Positions 9,199 to 18,561 are shown, counted from the stretch's first letter. The stretch is 64,000 nt of DNA from Acidobacteriota bacterium (GCA_016213785.1 JACQZQ010000071.1:17143-81142); one strand, 5' to 3'. Numbers and translations: made by a program. The notes: generated by a model not told the origin, from the letters alone.

Positions 9199-11445
9199 AT
9201 GATAAATACAGATAATAACGAACTTAAAAATGATAGGGTAATGAAACTTAAGGCTAGCATTTTATTTCGCACTTGTAACCAAGAAACCTTAAAAGAAATA
9301 GAAACAGAGCTTACAGATATTTTTTTAGAAAAAGATAAAATTTTATTTAGAGAAGGAGATATTGGAGACTGTCTTTATGTTGTTATTAATGGAAAATTAG
9401 CAGTTTATACCACTGATAAAAGCGGTCAGAGAATTGTTATAGATGAAAAATTTCCAGGCTCTTGTGTTGGTGAAATAGCACTCTTAACAGGCCAACTCCG
9501 TAGCGCTTCAGTTTATGCGCTAGAAAATACTAATGTAATGGCTTTGTCAAAAGAAGGATTTGCTAAACTTGCAAATAAAATCCCTGGACTTGTAACTACA
9601 ATTAGTAATGCAATTTTACCTAATCTACAAATGAGCTATTTAGCCCCTATCCTAGCAGAATTATTTAAGCTAAAAGATATAGTAGAACTGCAAAACCTAG
9701 AATCAGAAATAGAATGGAAAACTTTAGCTAAAGGTGAAGCCCTTTTTCATCAAGGAGATATAGCAGATGGAATGTATATTGTAGTTACAGGAAGACTACA
9801 AATATTTATTCAAGATGAAAACAAAGAAGAACAACTCCATAGTGAAGTTGGTACTGGAGAAGTTATAGGTGAAATAGCCCTGCTTACAGAAGAAACCCGA
9901 TCGGCTACAATTTATGCACTTAGGGAAACTAACGTAGTGAAACTTTCAGCAAGTACTTTTGAAAAACTGATTGATAAGTATCCAAAAATGATGGTGCAAA
10001 TTACACGTATGATTGTAGCCCGCCAGCAACAAATGCTAGCAAATAAAATAAGTAATATAAGATCATATAATTATGCTCTTATACCACTGAGTAAAGATAT
10101 TTCTATAAAAGATTTATTAGTAGAGTTAGCAAAAGCAACTTCAGTGTTTGGAACAGTTATGATGCTAGATGCTAATAAATTTGATCAACTCTATGGAATA
10201 GAAAATGCGTCTAAAACTGACCTAGAATCTCCTCTTAGTTTTGTTATTAATAAATGCCTAACCGATTTAGCAGCACGTTATAAATACTTAATCTATGGTG
10301 CAGACTTTGACTGGACACCTTGGACACAACGTTGTATATCTCAAGCAGATAGAATTTTACTTGTAGCTAATGCTAAAGATGACCCATCACTTCGCAGAAT
10401 TGAAGAAATTATCCAAGAACGTTTTAATAATGTTCAAACAGAACTAGTATTATTACATAGTCCAGAAATAAATCAGCCTAGTAATACAACCTCATGGCTT
10501 ACACCCCGTAAAGTATTTTCTCATCACCACTTACGTAAAAAAGATAGCCAGCATATTCGCAGATTAGCAAGGCATTTAACTAATAACACAATAGGTTTAG
10601 TTTTAAGTGGGGGAGGTGCAAGGGGTTTTGCTCATGTTGGGGTTATTAAAGCCTTTTATGAGCTAGGGATAGAAATAGATAGTATTGCAGGTACAAGTAT
10701 GGGGTCACTTGTAGCAGCAGCATATGCAACTAAATTAGATGCTAAGGCTTTACTAGAAATATCAGCTAAATTTGCTTCAGCTAAGCAACTTTTTGACTTT
10801 ACTTTGCCTATAGTTTCCTTAATGAGTTCAGGAAAAGTAACTCATGTAATGGAAGAACTTTTTGAAGATACTTTAATAGAAGATTTATGGAACCCTTTTT
10901 TCTGCGTTTCTAGTAATCTTTCTCATGCTGCACCTATTATCCATCGTCAAGGTTTACTACGTCGGGCAGTAAGAGCTAGCATTTCCATCCCTATGGTATT
11001 TTCTCCAGTGGTTTTTGATGGGGATGTTGTTGTAGATGGTGGGATTATGAATAATTTTCCTGTAGATATTATGAGAAAAATTTGTCAAGGAGGTACAGTT
11101 ATTGGAGTAACCGTTGCTCCTCCATCTGATAAAGTTCGTACATTTGGATATGATGATAGTGTTTCAGGGTGGAAAATACTACTTAATAAACTTAATCCAA
11201 TGAGTGAAAAAGAAGCTGTTCCTTCACTAGTTTGGACAATTTTGCGTTCAATGGAAGTTAATAATGTTTATTTACAAAATCAAATGGACAGATTAACAGA
11301 TTTATTAATTCGTCCAAATGTGGGTAAGTTTGGAATACTTGATTTTGGTTCGTTTGAACCCATAGTTCAAATTGGTTATGAAACAGCATTACCAAAATTA
11401 AAAGAATGGTTGCCTAAATATTTAATTCGTTACCATTCTAAATAA
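9199..11445 (+). CDS. Patatin-like phospholipase with two cyclic-nucleotide-binding domains (NTE/RssA-like)
   Basis: 748 residues. Two CAP-ED/cNMP-binding domains lie at about 16-140 and 155-275 (REGDIGDCLYVVINGKLAVY, GEIALLTGQLRSASVYA; HQGDIADGMYIVVTGRLQIF, GEIALLTEETRSATIYA). A middle region of about 290-440 follows, as in neuropathy-target-esterase relatives. The patatin domain is at about 466-640 with oxyanion loop GGGARGFAHVG (471), nucleophile motif GTSMG (Ser near 500) and catalytic Asp in VDGGIMNNFP (near 613). It should be a lysophospholipase/esterase gated by a nucleotide or by membrane state; the ligand is unknown. No membrane helix is obvious. It is one of three patatin-type genes in the window. 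Confidence 0.92.
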   Translation: MINTDNNELKNDRVMKLKASILFRTCNQETLKEIETELTDIFLEKDKILFREGDIGDCLYVVINGKLAVYTTDKSGQRIVIDEKFPGSCVGEIALLTGQLRSASVYALENTNVMALSKEGFAKLANKIPGLVTTISNAILPNLQMSYLAPILAELFKLKDIVELQNLESEIEWKTLAKGEALFHQGDIADGMYIVVTGRLQIFIQDENKEEQLHSEVGTGEVIGEIALLTEETRSATIYALRETNVVKLSASTFEKLIDKYPKMMVQITRMIVARQQQMLANKISNIRSYNYALIPLSKDISIKDLLVELAKATSVFGTVMMLDANKFDQLYGIENASKTDLESPLSFVINKCLTDLAARYKYLIYGADFDWTPWTQRCISQADRILLVANAKDDPSLRRIEEIIQERFNNVQTELVLLHSPEINQPSNTTSWLTPRKVFSHHHLRKKDSQHIRRLARHLTNNTIGLVLSGGGARGFAHVGVIKAFYELGIEIDSIAGTSMGSLVAAAYATKLDAKALLEISAKFASAKQLFDFTLPIVSLMSSGKVTHVMEELFEDTLIEDLWNPFFCVSSNLSHAAPIIHRQGLLRRAVRASISIPMVFSPVVFDGDVVVDGGIMNNFPVDIMRKICQGGTVIGVTVAPPSDKVRTFGYDDSVSGWKILLNKLNPMSEKEAVPSLVWTILRSMEVNNVYLQNQMDRLTDLLIRPNVGKFGILDFGSFEPIVQIGYETALPKLKEWLPKYLIRYHSK

Positions 11446-11634
11446 AGTTTTTTAGGATAAAACCCTGAAGAGCTAAAAAAGTTTGGTAGATTAAATTTTA
11501 TTTTTTGGATTAAAATACCTAACACATTGTTTTGTTAGAACTTTTTGACTTAAGCCTAGGGATAATACTGTTAAATAGACTAAAATCTTTAATATAAATT
11601 ATAAAAATTTCTTACTTATTGAGAGGTATAAATA

Positions 11635-13212
11635 ATGCTAGGACAATTTGATCGTAGGTTTTATATTGATTTTTTGCGAGATATTGACGAAGCCGAAATG
11701 AGCGGTATTTTACGTCTTCGCCAAAATCGTACAATAAAAGCTCTTTTCTTTGAATCAGGTTGTTTAGTTTTTGGTATTAGCAATTTACCGGATGAAGAAC
11801 TAGGACAACATTTAGTTAATCTAGGTGTGTTAGCTAGTGAGCATTTATCTTCTATTCAACCTAATGTAAATCGCACTCAACCCTTAACCTTTTTACTTCA
11901 AGCCTATAATTTAGTTACTCACGATCAACTAGTAAAAGCTGAATATGAATTAATAGAAGGAATGGCTGTGGCCTGTTTTCGTTGGGAGGGTGGAGAATAT
12001 AGTTTTGATAGCAGTAAAACAGCAGATCATGAGTTTAAGATTCAAATTCGGGCATTAGATATTTTAGCTAATGGTATTCGTAATCTTACTGACGATAATT
12101 ATATTCGTAGTGCTATAGGAGAATTATCACAATATGTTTTGCCTGTTACAGACTTATTTAATCGTACTAAAAGAATAAATTTAACTCCTCAAGAAGGCTA
12201 TGTTCTTTCAATGATTGATAATGCTAAAACAGTTTCCCAGTTAATTTCTGGAAGTGGACTTCCAGAAGAGCATGTTTTAAGAATCCTTTATACATTACTT
12301 ACAACAGGCGTTTTAGACCCATTAGAGGAAGTTATTGATATAAAAACTTCTGTAAGATTAGCTAATGCTAGTGGTAATGCTATTCGACCAGTTCCTGTTA
12401 GCGCTCCTACAGCTTCATCACCAAGAGCTTCAGGGGCTTATCGTAAACTTTCACCCTTAGATCAAACCTATAATACTTTACAAGCAACAGGGCCGCTTAG
12501 TTTACCGACCTCAGCAACAGGGCCACTTACCCTCCCACCCTCAGCGACTGGGGCGCTTACTCCGCCACCATCGGCAACAGGGCCGCTTAGTTTACCGACC
12601 TCAGCAACAGGGCCACTCACCCTCCCACCCTCAGCACAACCAGTATTTCAGGCTCAAGCCGTTCAAGCTGCTGAACCTTCACCAGCAATTACTAGACCTT
12701 TAGAGCACCCTAAACCTAGTAGCAGTAAAAAAATTAATACAGCAAAACTAGAAGCCTTAGCAGGGGTGAAAATTCGTTCTTCTACAGGTGCTAAACAAGG
12801 TGAGGTTAATGAACAAGCTGAACAGGCTTTTATTCAAGGTAAACAACTTCTTCGCACTTCAGATGTTCGCAGAGCCGAGATAAGCTTTCGTCAAGCTGTT
12901 GAAATATCACCTGATACGCCTAAATACTTACTAGCTTTAGCTTTATTATTAATAAAACGAGGTGCTCGTAAAGATGCTGAAGGTTTATTAATAAGGTGTT
13001 GTGAACTTGAACCAACTGCAATTGAACCAAGACTGCAACTAGCTGGAATTTATGAGCAAAGTAATCTTACTGAAAAAGCTGAACAAATGTATAAAAGTGT
13101 ACTTAATATAGATCCAGAACATCCTGTTGCAAAAGAGAAACTTAATAAAAAAGAAAGCTCTATTTGGAATGCAGATGTAGGTACATTCTTTTCTAAGATA
13201 CTTAAAAAATAA
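11635..13212 (+). CDS. DUF4388 (PatA-like) protein with TPR repeats and a Pro/Thr/Ser-rich repeat linker
   Basis: 525 residues. The N-terminal DUF4388 domain (about 1-115) has SGILRLRQNRTIKALFFESGCLVFGISN and LGQHLVNLGVL, the fold found at the start of PatA-type and other signalling proteins. A second helical segment with winged-helix character (PQEGYVLSMIDNAKTVSQLISGSGLPEEHVLRILYTLLTTGVL) lies around 190-235. A low-complexity linker holds five 10-residue repeats of the ATGPLSLPTS/ATGPLTLPPS type (about 284-333). The C-terminal 395-505 region has TPR units (AEISFRQAVEISPDTPKYLLALALLLIKRG, AEQMYKSVLNIDPEHP). It is a cytoplasmic scaffold or signalling protein; partner unknown. GAGAGG precedes the ATG. 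Confidence 0.85.
   Translation: MLGQFDRRFYIDFLRDIDEAEMSGILRLRQNRTIKALFFESGCLVFGISNLPDEELGQHLVNLGVLASEHLSSIQPNVNRTQPLTFLLQAYNLVTHDQLVKAEYELIEGMAVACFRWEGGEYSFDSSKTADHEFKIQIRALDILANGIRNLTDDNYIRSAIGELSQYVLPVTDLFNRTKRINLTPQEGYVLSMIDNAKTVSQLISGSGLPEEHVLRILYTLLTTGVLDPLEEVIDIKTSVRLANASGNAIRPVPVSAPTASSPRASGAYRKLSPLDQTYNTLQATGPLSLPTSATGPLTLPPSATGALTPPPSATGPLSLPTSATGPLTLPPSAQPVFQAQAVQAAEPSPAITRPLEHPKPSSSKKINTAKLEALAGVKIRSSTGAKQGEVNEQAEQAFIQGKQLLRTSDVRRAEISFRQAVEISPDTPKYLLALALLLIKRGARKDAEGLLIRCCELEPTAIEPRLQLAGIYEQSNLTEKAEQMYKSVLNIDPEHPVAKEKLNKKESSIWNADVGTFFSKILKK
12484..12633 (+). repeat. Five in-frame 30-bp repeats inside the DUF4388/TPR gene
   Basis: Units begin at 12484, 12514, 12544, 12574 and 12604, each starting GCAACAGGG or a variant and encoding ten residues of type ATGPLSLPTS. 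Units 4-5 (12574-12633) repeat units 1-2 (12484-12543) with one difference in 60 bases, so the duplication is recent. GC content here is far above the surrounding sequence. Confidence 0.92.
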
Positions 13213-13233
13213 CCTTAAATATCATATTCTTTT

Positions 13234-13268
13234 ATATCCACTACAAAAATAATTCTTGTAGTGGATAT
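13234..13268. terminator. Strong hairpin after the DUF4388/TPR gene
   Basis: A perfect 13-bp stem, ATATCCACTACAA (13234-13246) with TTGTAGTGGATAT (13256-13268), around a 9-base loop, begins 22 bases after the stop at 13212. No T-run follows on the + strand, so it is either a terminator of weak type or an mRNA-stabilising hairpin. The stem itself is unmistakable. Confidence 0.6.
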
Positions 13269-13300
13269 GGAACTAAACTTTAGTATAAAAAATTAAGATA

Positions 13301-13543
13301 ATGGAAATTATTAATACACTAATAACTTTACTAGGCGGTATAACTCTTACGGTTGTTGGAGTAATGAAACTCTATGGAGTAAAAAATAAAATTCTTCGTA
13401 GTTCAACAAACACATTTGTAGAAAGTTTATGCGCTACTTGACCAAACTGGAATGGTCGTATTTTACGGCTTATTTATCCTTTTATTTTTCTTATTCCTGG
13501 TATAAGTTTTTTGGCTATTTTTATAGTGCAAATATCAAAATAG
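13301..13543 (+). pseudogene. Small two-helix membrane protein interrupted by one in-frame TGA (pseudogene or UGA recoding)
   Basis: From ATG 13301 the frame reads 46 codons to TGA at 13439-13441, then continues open for 33 codons to TAG at 13541-13543. Both halves look coding and hydrophobic: LITLLGGITLTVVGVMKLYG before the TGA and PNWNGRILRLIYPFIFLIPG after it. The residues before the TGA are ESLCAT, so a Cys lies three positions ahead, as in CxxU redox motifs. A 6-bp hairpin (13455-13469, UUU loop) sits at a plausible distance for a bacterial SECIS, but its loop lacks the usual G, so selenocysteine insertion is unproven. A nonsense mutation or sequencing error is the simpler reading. I do not recognise the family. 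Confidence 0.5.
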
Positions 13544-13663
13544 GTTTTTAAGTCTAAAAATATTGCCGTAGATCTGAATAAGAGAGTATCGCATTTAAAG
13601 ATTGTTGTGTTAAATTCTAACTCGCTAACTAGTTTGTATAGGAAATTATGAGGAAAATTTTGA

Positions 13664-14017
13664 GTGGAACAAGAAAAACCAATAATAAAAATAAACTTAG
13701 CAGACCTAAAAGCTCTAGCAGAAGTAATAATTCGCCAATCATCGGTTATTTTAGTGCAAAGAGATCCTAATGATGTAAAAATGGATGAAAGAAGCGCATT
13801 AATTCATAAACTTTGGCTTAGAGTCTCTGAAAGAGCACAACATCGTGCAGGTGCTTACCCTAATATCAAAGAACACCTTACACATGAACAAGTCCTAAAT
13901 CTAAAATTAAAAGAATTACTTGATAAAATTTTAGAAACCCCATTAAGTTCTGAAGATTACGCTATTTTTCTTGATAACCTAATTGAAAGAGCATTAAAGA
14001 CTTCAGAAAAAGGGTAG
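13664..14017 (+). CDS. Small hypothetical protein, helical
   Basis: 117 residues from GTG 13664, with GAGG about 10 bases upstream. The sequence is helical and charged (KINLADLKALAEVIIRQ, IHKLWLRVSERAQHRAG, LKLKELLDKILETPLSSEDYAIFLDNLIERAL), without membrane segments or Cys. I do not recognise a family. It follows the TGA-interrupted ORF by 120 bases on the same strand. Confidence 0.65.
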   Translation: MEQEKPIIKINLADLKALAEVIIRQSSVILVQRDPNDVKMDERSALIHKLWLRVSERAQHRAGAYPNIKEHLTHEQVLNLKLKELLDKILETPLSSEDYAIFLDNLIERALKTSEKG

Positions 14018-14251
14018 GGCTGATGAAAAAAATATTAGTAATAACTAAGCCTAATATTAATCATACATATTGTAACTGTAATTATTTATGTAATAGGCGC
14101 TACAGATATACCTTAGGCAAAATAGCAGAAGGAATATAAAATTCCTTTAGCAATATTTAATAAATACCTTAGGGTAATTTCCAGATTATATAAAAAATGT
14201 AGGGCAAGAGTATTAAAATATAGGATTTTGCCTTAGATTATAGGGTATACA

Positions 14252-14944
14252 TTAATTTCCGCAGAATTTATAACCTACCCCAGGTTCATTTAAGATGTAG
14301 CGAGGTTTTTCTGGATTAGGTTCTATTTTATAACGTAGTTGATTTATCAAAATTCTTAGCTGTTCGGTTTGTTCTAAAGATTGCGTTCCCCATAAAAGAT
14401 AAACTAGGTGTTGACGGGTAATTAGTTTTTCTGCATTGTTCATTAAATATATAAGCACATCATATTCTTTGGGGGTTAATTTTACTTCTTTTCCACTAAC
14501 AAGTAAGACTTTTTTAGTACTAAAATCAATAGTAACATCACCAACACTTAAAACACCCTGTTCTACTTCAATATTATTAAATCTTCTTAGTGCTGCTCTC
14601 ATTCTTGCTAGTAAATCGTTTAAGTTAAAAGGTTTAGTAAGATAATCGGTTGCACCAAGATTTAGTGCAGAATTTTGTTCAGAATCCATCTGGGCAGATA
14701 AAATAATAATTGGTACTTGAGATGATTTGCGTACTAATTTACATACATCTAAACCTGATAAACCAGGCATAATCAAATCCAAAATAATTAAATCAGGCAT
14801 TTGTTCTTGGATTATTTGTAGTGCTTCATTACCATTAGCCGCTACTACTACTTCACAGCCATGAGGCGGCAAACTAGCTTTTAACACACGTAATATTTGA
14901 GGCTCATCATCTACTACTAAAATTCTAGGTTTATAAATAGCCAT
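14252..14944 (-). CDS. OmpR/PhoB-family response regulator, KdpE-like
   Basis: 230 residues. The receiver domain (about 7-122) has the acidic pair in LVVDDEP, phospho-acceptor Asp near 56 (LIILDLIMPGLSG), Thr/Ser switch in IIILSAQ and Lys in YLTKPF. The C-terminal winged helix (about 135-230) contains LTPKEYDVLIYLMNNAEKLITRQHLVYLLWG, and ends with RYILNEPGVGYKF, closest in feel to KdpE. No histidine kinase or kdpFABC genes are in the window, so the symbol is withheld. It stands alone, divergent from the zinc-ribbon membrane gene. Confidence 0.9.
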   Translation of the reverse strand: MAIYKPRILVVDDEPQILRVLKASLPPHGCEVVVAANGNEALQIIQEQMPDLIILDLIMPGLSGLDVCKLVRKSSQVPIIILSAQMDSEQNSALNLGATDYLTKPFNLNDLLARMRAALRRFNNIEVEQGVLSVGDVTIDFSTKKVLLVSGKEVKLTPKEYDVLIYLMNNAEKLITRQHLVYLLWGTQSLEQTEQLRILINQLRYKIEPNPEKPRYILNEPGVGYKFCGN

Positions 14945-15252
14945 AACCCTTCCTTCTCTAAATACTTTAGGTAAAATAATAGATAAAGTGACTTAATATT
15001 TTATAGAAAATATTGTAAATAGATTATTGCTCATAATCTTGTTAATTATCTATTAAATGTATGTTATTAAATAAAAAGTCGTTAAATTTTTATTAGTATA
15101 AAAGTAATATAAGGGCTTTTTATAGGTAAAAAAATGGTCTTATATAGAAAAAAAAATAGTCTTTGGTGTAAACTTGTAAGAGGTTTTATTCGTTTGTTGG
15201 CTTTAATCAAACATAACTAAACAATAATGATTTAAATGGCAGGGAGAAAAAT
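14945..15252. other. Divergent intergenic region, no gene seen
   Basis: 308 bases, AT-rich, between the response regulator and the zinc-ribbon gene. GGGAG 6-10 bases before 15253 is a good ribosome site. Nothing else could be supported. Confidence 0.5.
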
Positions 15253-15888
15253 ATGTTTTGTCCAAGTTGTGGTAAAGAAATTTTAACAGACCGTAACTTT
15301 TGTAGTATTTGTGGGATTAATCTTCAGGCTGTTCACCAAGCTATAGCTAACCCTATAACACAACCACAGAACTTACAAACTCAGCAACCTTCTGAGATTT
15401 ATTTAGAAGTCGAGAAAGCAAGACATAGCTTAAAAAAACTTGCCTTAATACTTATGGGTGCTGGCTTAAGTTTAAGTATATTGCTTATGATGATTTCTGA
15501 ATTTCTTAGAAATTTTAGCGATAGAGCGAGTCAAATATTAGAAAATTTAGCTCCACTAGGCGCTTTACTTATCTTAATAGGAATAATGACCTTAATATAT
15601 CGTAGGTTAATGTATGGTGCTGCTAGTTCAAAAGTAGTAGTCTTACAGTCCCAACAATCTTTATCACAAACCCCACCCCTAAATTTATTACCAGCAGATT
15701 CAAATTACCAAAATCCTCCAGGTCGCCCACTTTTTCAAGATATGGCTTCACAAACTTCTAAACAACAACCCATTCCTGTTGCACGTCAAAACCATGATTC
15801 TAGCTATCCTTATCCACCTCCAACTATAACAGAACATACAACAAAAGAACTAAAACCACCTCAAGGAAAACAAACTACTAGCTATTAG
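15253..15888 (+). CDS. Zinc-ribbon membrane protein
   Basis: 211 residues. An N-terminal zinc ribbon has Cys at 3, 6, 17 and 20 (FCPSCGKE...FCSICG). Two transmembrane helices at about 62-82 (LALILMGAGLSLSILLMMI) and 97-117 (LAPLGALLILIGIMTLIY) are followed by a Gln/Pro/Ser-rich cytoplasmic-type tail. Double-Cys zinc ribbons fused to membrane segments are common in uncharacterised bacterial proteins; no role can be assigned. GGGAG precedes the ATG. The Smr gene starts 34 bases downstream on the same strand. Confidence 0.8.
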   Translation: MFCPSCGKEILTDRNFCSICGINLQAVHQAIANPITQPQNLQTQQPSEIYLEVEKARHSLKKLALILMGAGLSLSILLMMISEFLRNFSDRASQILENLAPLGALLILIGIMTLIYRRLMYGAASSKVVVLQSQQSLSQTPPLNLLPADSNYQNPPGRPLFQDMASQTSKQQPIPVARQNHDSSYPYPPPTITEHTTKELKPPQGKQTTSY

Positions 15889-15922
15889 AATTTTATAGAA
15901 TATAAAGTAATTAGTATTAAGT

Positions 15923-16237
15923 ATGATGAATAGTAATTTTGATTATAAAGAAGATTTTTTTGAAGATGAGGTTATAGAACTACCAATAGAGGACACTATT
16001 GACCTACATAGTTTTTCCCCTAAAGAAATAAAAGCTGTTGTAGAAGAATATCTTTATCAAGCCCATCAAAAACATTTTCCTGTTGTAAGAATAATTCATG
16101 GAAAGGGTATTGGTGTACAAAGAGAAATTGTAAGAAAAATATTAAGTAGTAGCGTGTATGTAGAAAGCTTTTCTGATGGTGGTTTGACTGGAGGTAGTTG
16201 GGGTGCTACAGTAGCCTACTTAAAATATCAAGACTAA
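15923..16237 (+). CDS. Smr-domain protein
   Basis: 104 residues. The Smr domain covers about 27-100: IDLHSFSPKEIKAVVEEYL gives the LDLHG-like motif and VRIIHGKGIG the HGxG motif, ending GGLTGGSWGATVAYL. Small stand-alone Smr proteins are nucleases or nucleic-acid-binding proteins related to the MutS2 C-terminus. The acidic N-terminus (about 25 residues) could be shortened if a later start is used. It lies 14 bases before the ABC ATPase gene, and the set may be one transcript. Confidence 0.88.
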   Translation: MMNSNFDYKEDFFEDEVIELPIEDTIDLHSFSPKEIKAVVEEYLYQAHQKHFPVVRIIHGKGIGVQREIVRKILSSSVYVESFSDGGLTGGSWGATVAYLKYQD

Positions 16238-16251
16238 TCAAAAACAGTAGT

Positions 16252-17028
16252 ATGTTAAAAGCCGAAAACCTATATTTTAGCTATAAAACCCCAGTTATTG
16301 AAGATGTTTCACTCGCTTTAGAAAAGGGGAGTTTAAGCGTTTTAATTGGGCCTAATGGGTCAGGTAAATCTACGCTAATGAAAATGTTAGCATCGCTTTT
16401 AGTTCCTAACAAAGGGAAAATATTTTTACAAAATAAATTATTTAAAGATATTTCTCGCCGTGAAATTGCCCAGCAAATAGCCTATGTAGCCCAAGAAACA
16501 AAGGTAGAATTTCCTCTAAGCGCTTTTGAATTTGTTTTACAAGGTCGTTTTGCTTATGGACAAGGGTTTGGATTTGAGCAAGAGAAAGATTTAGAACTTG
16601 CTAAAAAAATGATGCGACTAACTTTTACAGACGATTTTTTTAACAGACAAATAAATGCTCTCTCTGGAGGTGAAAGACAAAGAGTTTTTTTAGCACGCGC
16701 TTTAGCTCAAGACCCAAAACTCCTTCTTTTAGATGAACCTACCGCTAACTTAGATATTTCTCACCAAGTAACTACCTTTAAGTTATTAAAAGAATTAACT
16801 CACCAAGAAAACCTAACAGTTTTACTTATTACTCATGAGTTAAACCTTACAGCGGAATTTGCTGATAAAATTTTTCTTCTAAAAAATGGGAAATTATTCT
16901 CTCAAGGAAGCCCAAAAGAAGTTTTGGTTCAGAGTAGTTTGGAAAAGGTATTTGAAACAAATTTACTAGTGGACAATAACCCTAAAAGTAATTCCCCTAG
17001 GGTTACTGTAGTAGGACATAATTATTAG
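16252..17028 (+). CDS. ABC transporter ATP-binding protein (FecCD/BtuCD-type ATPase)
   Basis: I use the ATG at 16252 (MLKAENLYFSYKTP), which is where the family normally begins; an upstream in-frame start would overlap the Smr gene. About 258 residues with Walker A IGPNGSGKSTLMK, Q-loop YVAQETK, signature LSGGERQRVFLARALAQ, Walker B LLLLDEPTANLD and H-loop LLITHELN. The sequence is of the ATPase type that drives iron-siderophore, haem or cobalamin importers. No permease or binding-protein gene is adjacent, so the partner must lie elsewhere. It converges with the pentapeptide gene, 3 bases apart. Confidence 0.9.
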   Translation: MLKAENLYFSYKTPVIEDVSLALEKGSLSVLIGPNGSGKSTLMKMLASLLVPNKGKIFLQNKLFKDISRREIAQQIAYVAQETKVEFPLSAFEFVLQGRFAYGQGFGFEQEKDLELAKKMMRLTFTDDFFNRQINALSGGERQRVFLARALAQDPKLLLLDEPTANLDISHQVTTFKLLKELTHQENLTVLLITHELNLTAEFADKIFLLKNGKLFSQGSPKEVLVQSSLEKVFETNLLVDNNPKSNSPRVTVVGHNY

Positions 17029-17031
17029 CCG

Positions 17032-18366
17032 TTATTCTTTACTAGTAAGTCGAAAAATAAGCAGAATAGGTTTCCAATAAAAATCACAAACTATCTTAGA
17101 TGTTTTTGATGGGCGAGCTTTCCAGAAATTAGCTTTTCTAGCAATTGCATCTGTCATATTTATACCACCAATATTTGCATCAACAAATTGTGCTTCAGCT
17201 ACATTAGCACGCATTAATTTAGCAAAACGTAAATCTGCCCCATTAAAACTAGCTTTATTAAGATTGGCCGCAGTTAAATTAATTCCTGTTAAGTCTGTTT
17301 TTTCTAAATTTGTTCCAATCAAAGTAGCTTTAGATAAATTGGCCTGACGCATTACTGAGCCTGTTAATACAGAGTTATCCAAAATTGCGCTCTCTAAATT
17401 AGCATCAGAAAATTTAGCTGCAATTAAACTACAACTTTTAAGCTTAATTCCTCGAAGTTCCATTCCTCTTATATCTATACCATTAAGATTAGAGGAAACA
17501 AATTCAGCACCAGGAAATTTTGCTACACGTAAATCTATTCCTTGAAAATTAGCACTTTGAAAGCGGGTATTTTCAAACCAAGTATCTCTAATATTAGCAG
17601 AAGAAAAGGCTACTTTTTCTAAACGTGCTCCATTAAATTTAGCCATTTGCAGAGCAACATTATCAAATTTTACTTCAATTAATTCTGCTCCTTCAAAATC
17701 TGTACGTTGGAGATTTGCACCAGCAAAATCAGTTCCAATCATTTTGGCTCGACAAAATTTAGCAGAAGAAAGATCTGCATCTCTTAATTTAGTATATTTT
17801 AAGCTAGCTCCTGTGAGGTTAGCATTACGCATATTTACTTTGTTTAAGTCCATATTATCTAGGACTACATTTTCTAAGTTTGTATTTTCAAATACTGACC
17901 CAGAAAGTCCTGTACCCTTAAAAGATGCATCTTTCATCATAGCACCAGAAAAATCAGATGCTTCTAGATTAGTTGCTTCAAATCTAGCGCCTTCTAGCAT
18001 AGTTTCCTTTAGAGAAATTTTAGTTAGAGTGGCTCTATTTAATATACAAGATTTCATATTGGCACGATCTAGCTTTGCATCACGAAAATCAATACCTGTT
18101 AAATTAGCTCTTTCTAAAACAGCCCCAGTTAAATTAGCTCCACGCATTATTGTGTCAGAAAAATTCGCTAGCTTAAAAATAGCCCCAGTTAAATTGCTCC
18201 CCTCCATATTAGCCCGAGAGAGATCAGCATTAGAAAGATCTCTACCAGAAAGATCCATATTTCTTAAATTGGCCCCAGTAAAATCTGGTGTGCCAATTTT
18301 ATTAGCAGCACGCCAATCATTCCATTCAGGAGTAACTAACATTTGCAAGTGAACATTATTCGCCAT
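17032..18366 (-). CDS. Pentapeptide-repeat protein
   Basis: 444 residues. From about residue 25 to 420 the chain is almost entirely A(D/N)LxX pentapeptides (NLRNMDLSGRDLSNADLSRANMEG, NLTGAIFKLANFSDTIMRGANLTGA), predicting one long right-handed quadrilateral beta helix of some 75-80 repeats. No signal peptide or membrane segment, so probably cytoplasmic. Roles in this family are diverse (gyrase protection, scaffolding) and no partner gene nearby narrows it. The C-terminal 30 residues are aromatic and non-repeat. Confidence 0.92.
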   Translation of the reverse strand: MANNVHLQMLVTPEWNDWRAANKIGTPDFTGANLRNMDLSGRDLSNADLSRANMEGSNLTGAIFKLANFSDTIMRGANLTGAVLERANLTGIDFRDAKLDRANMKSCILNRATLTKISLKETMLEGARFEATNLEASDFSGAMMKDASFKGTGLSGSVFENTNLENVVLDNMDLNKVNMRNANLTGASLKYTKLRDADLSSAKFCRAKMIGTDFAGANLQRTDFEGAELIEVKFDNVALQMAKFNGARLEKVAFSSANIRDTWFENTRFQSANFQGIDLRVAKFPGAEFVSSNLNGIDIRGMELRGIKLKSCSLIAAKFSDANLESAILDNSVLTGSVMRQANLSKATLIGTNLEKTDLTGINLTAANLNKASFNGADLRFAKLMRANVAEAQFVDANIGGINMTDAIARKANFWKARPSKTSKIVCDFYWKPILLIFRLTSKE

Positions 18367-18561
18367 AAACTATTTCTCATTTATTTTCTAAAATTAAGAT
18401 GCTGTAAAAAGTCCCCTACCTTAACCTATTTAAGCAATTTAATATAGTAAAATACATTTAAGTTTACAAGGAGGATATTTTACTGGTGTTAAGGATTAGA
18501 GAAAGCATATTATAACCATAGATGCCAAGGAAATAGAATCAAAAGTTGTCTATTTTCTTGC

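Noticed and set aside
14033..14149. Short ORF of 38 codons (MKKILVITKPN...) after the gene at 13664
   Set aside because: A good purine run precedes it, but the composition is not convincing, adjacent frames are open too, and no homology can be judged. It may be noise of AT-rich DNA.
17744..18352. 202-codon forward frame inside the pentapeptide gene
   Set aside because: Antisense shadow created by the strong periodicity of pentapeptide codons; no ribosome site or family.
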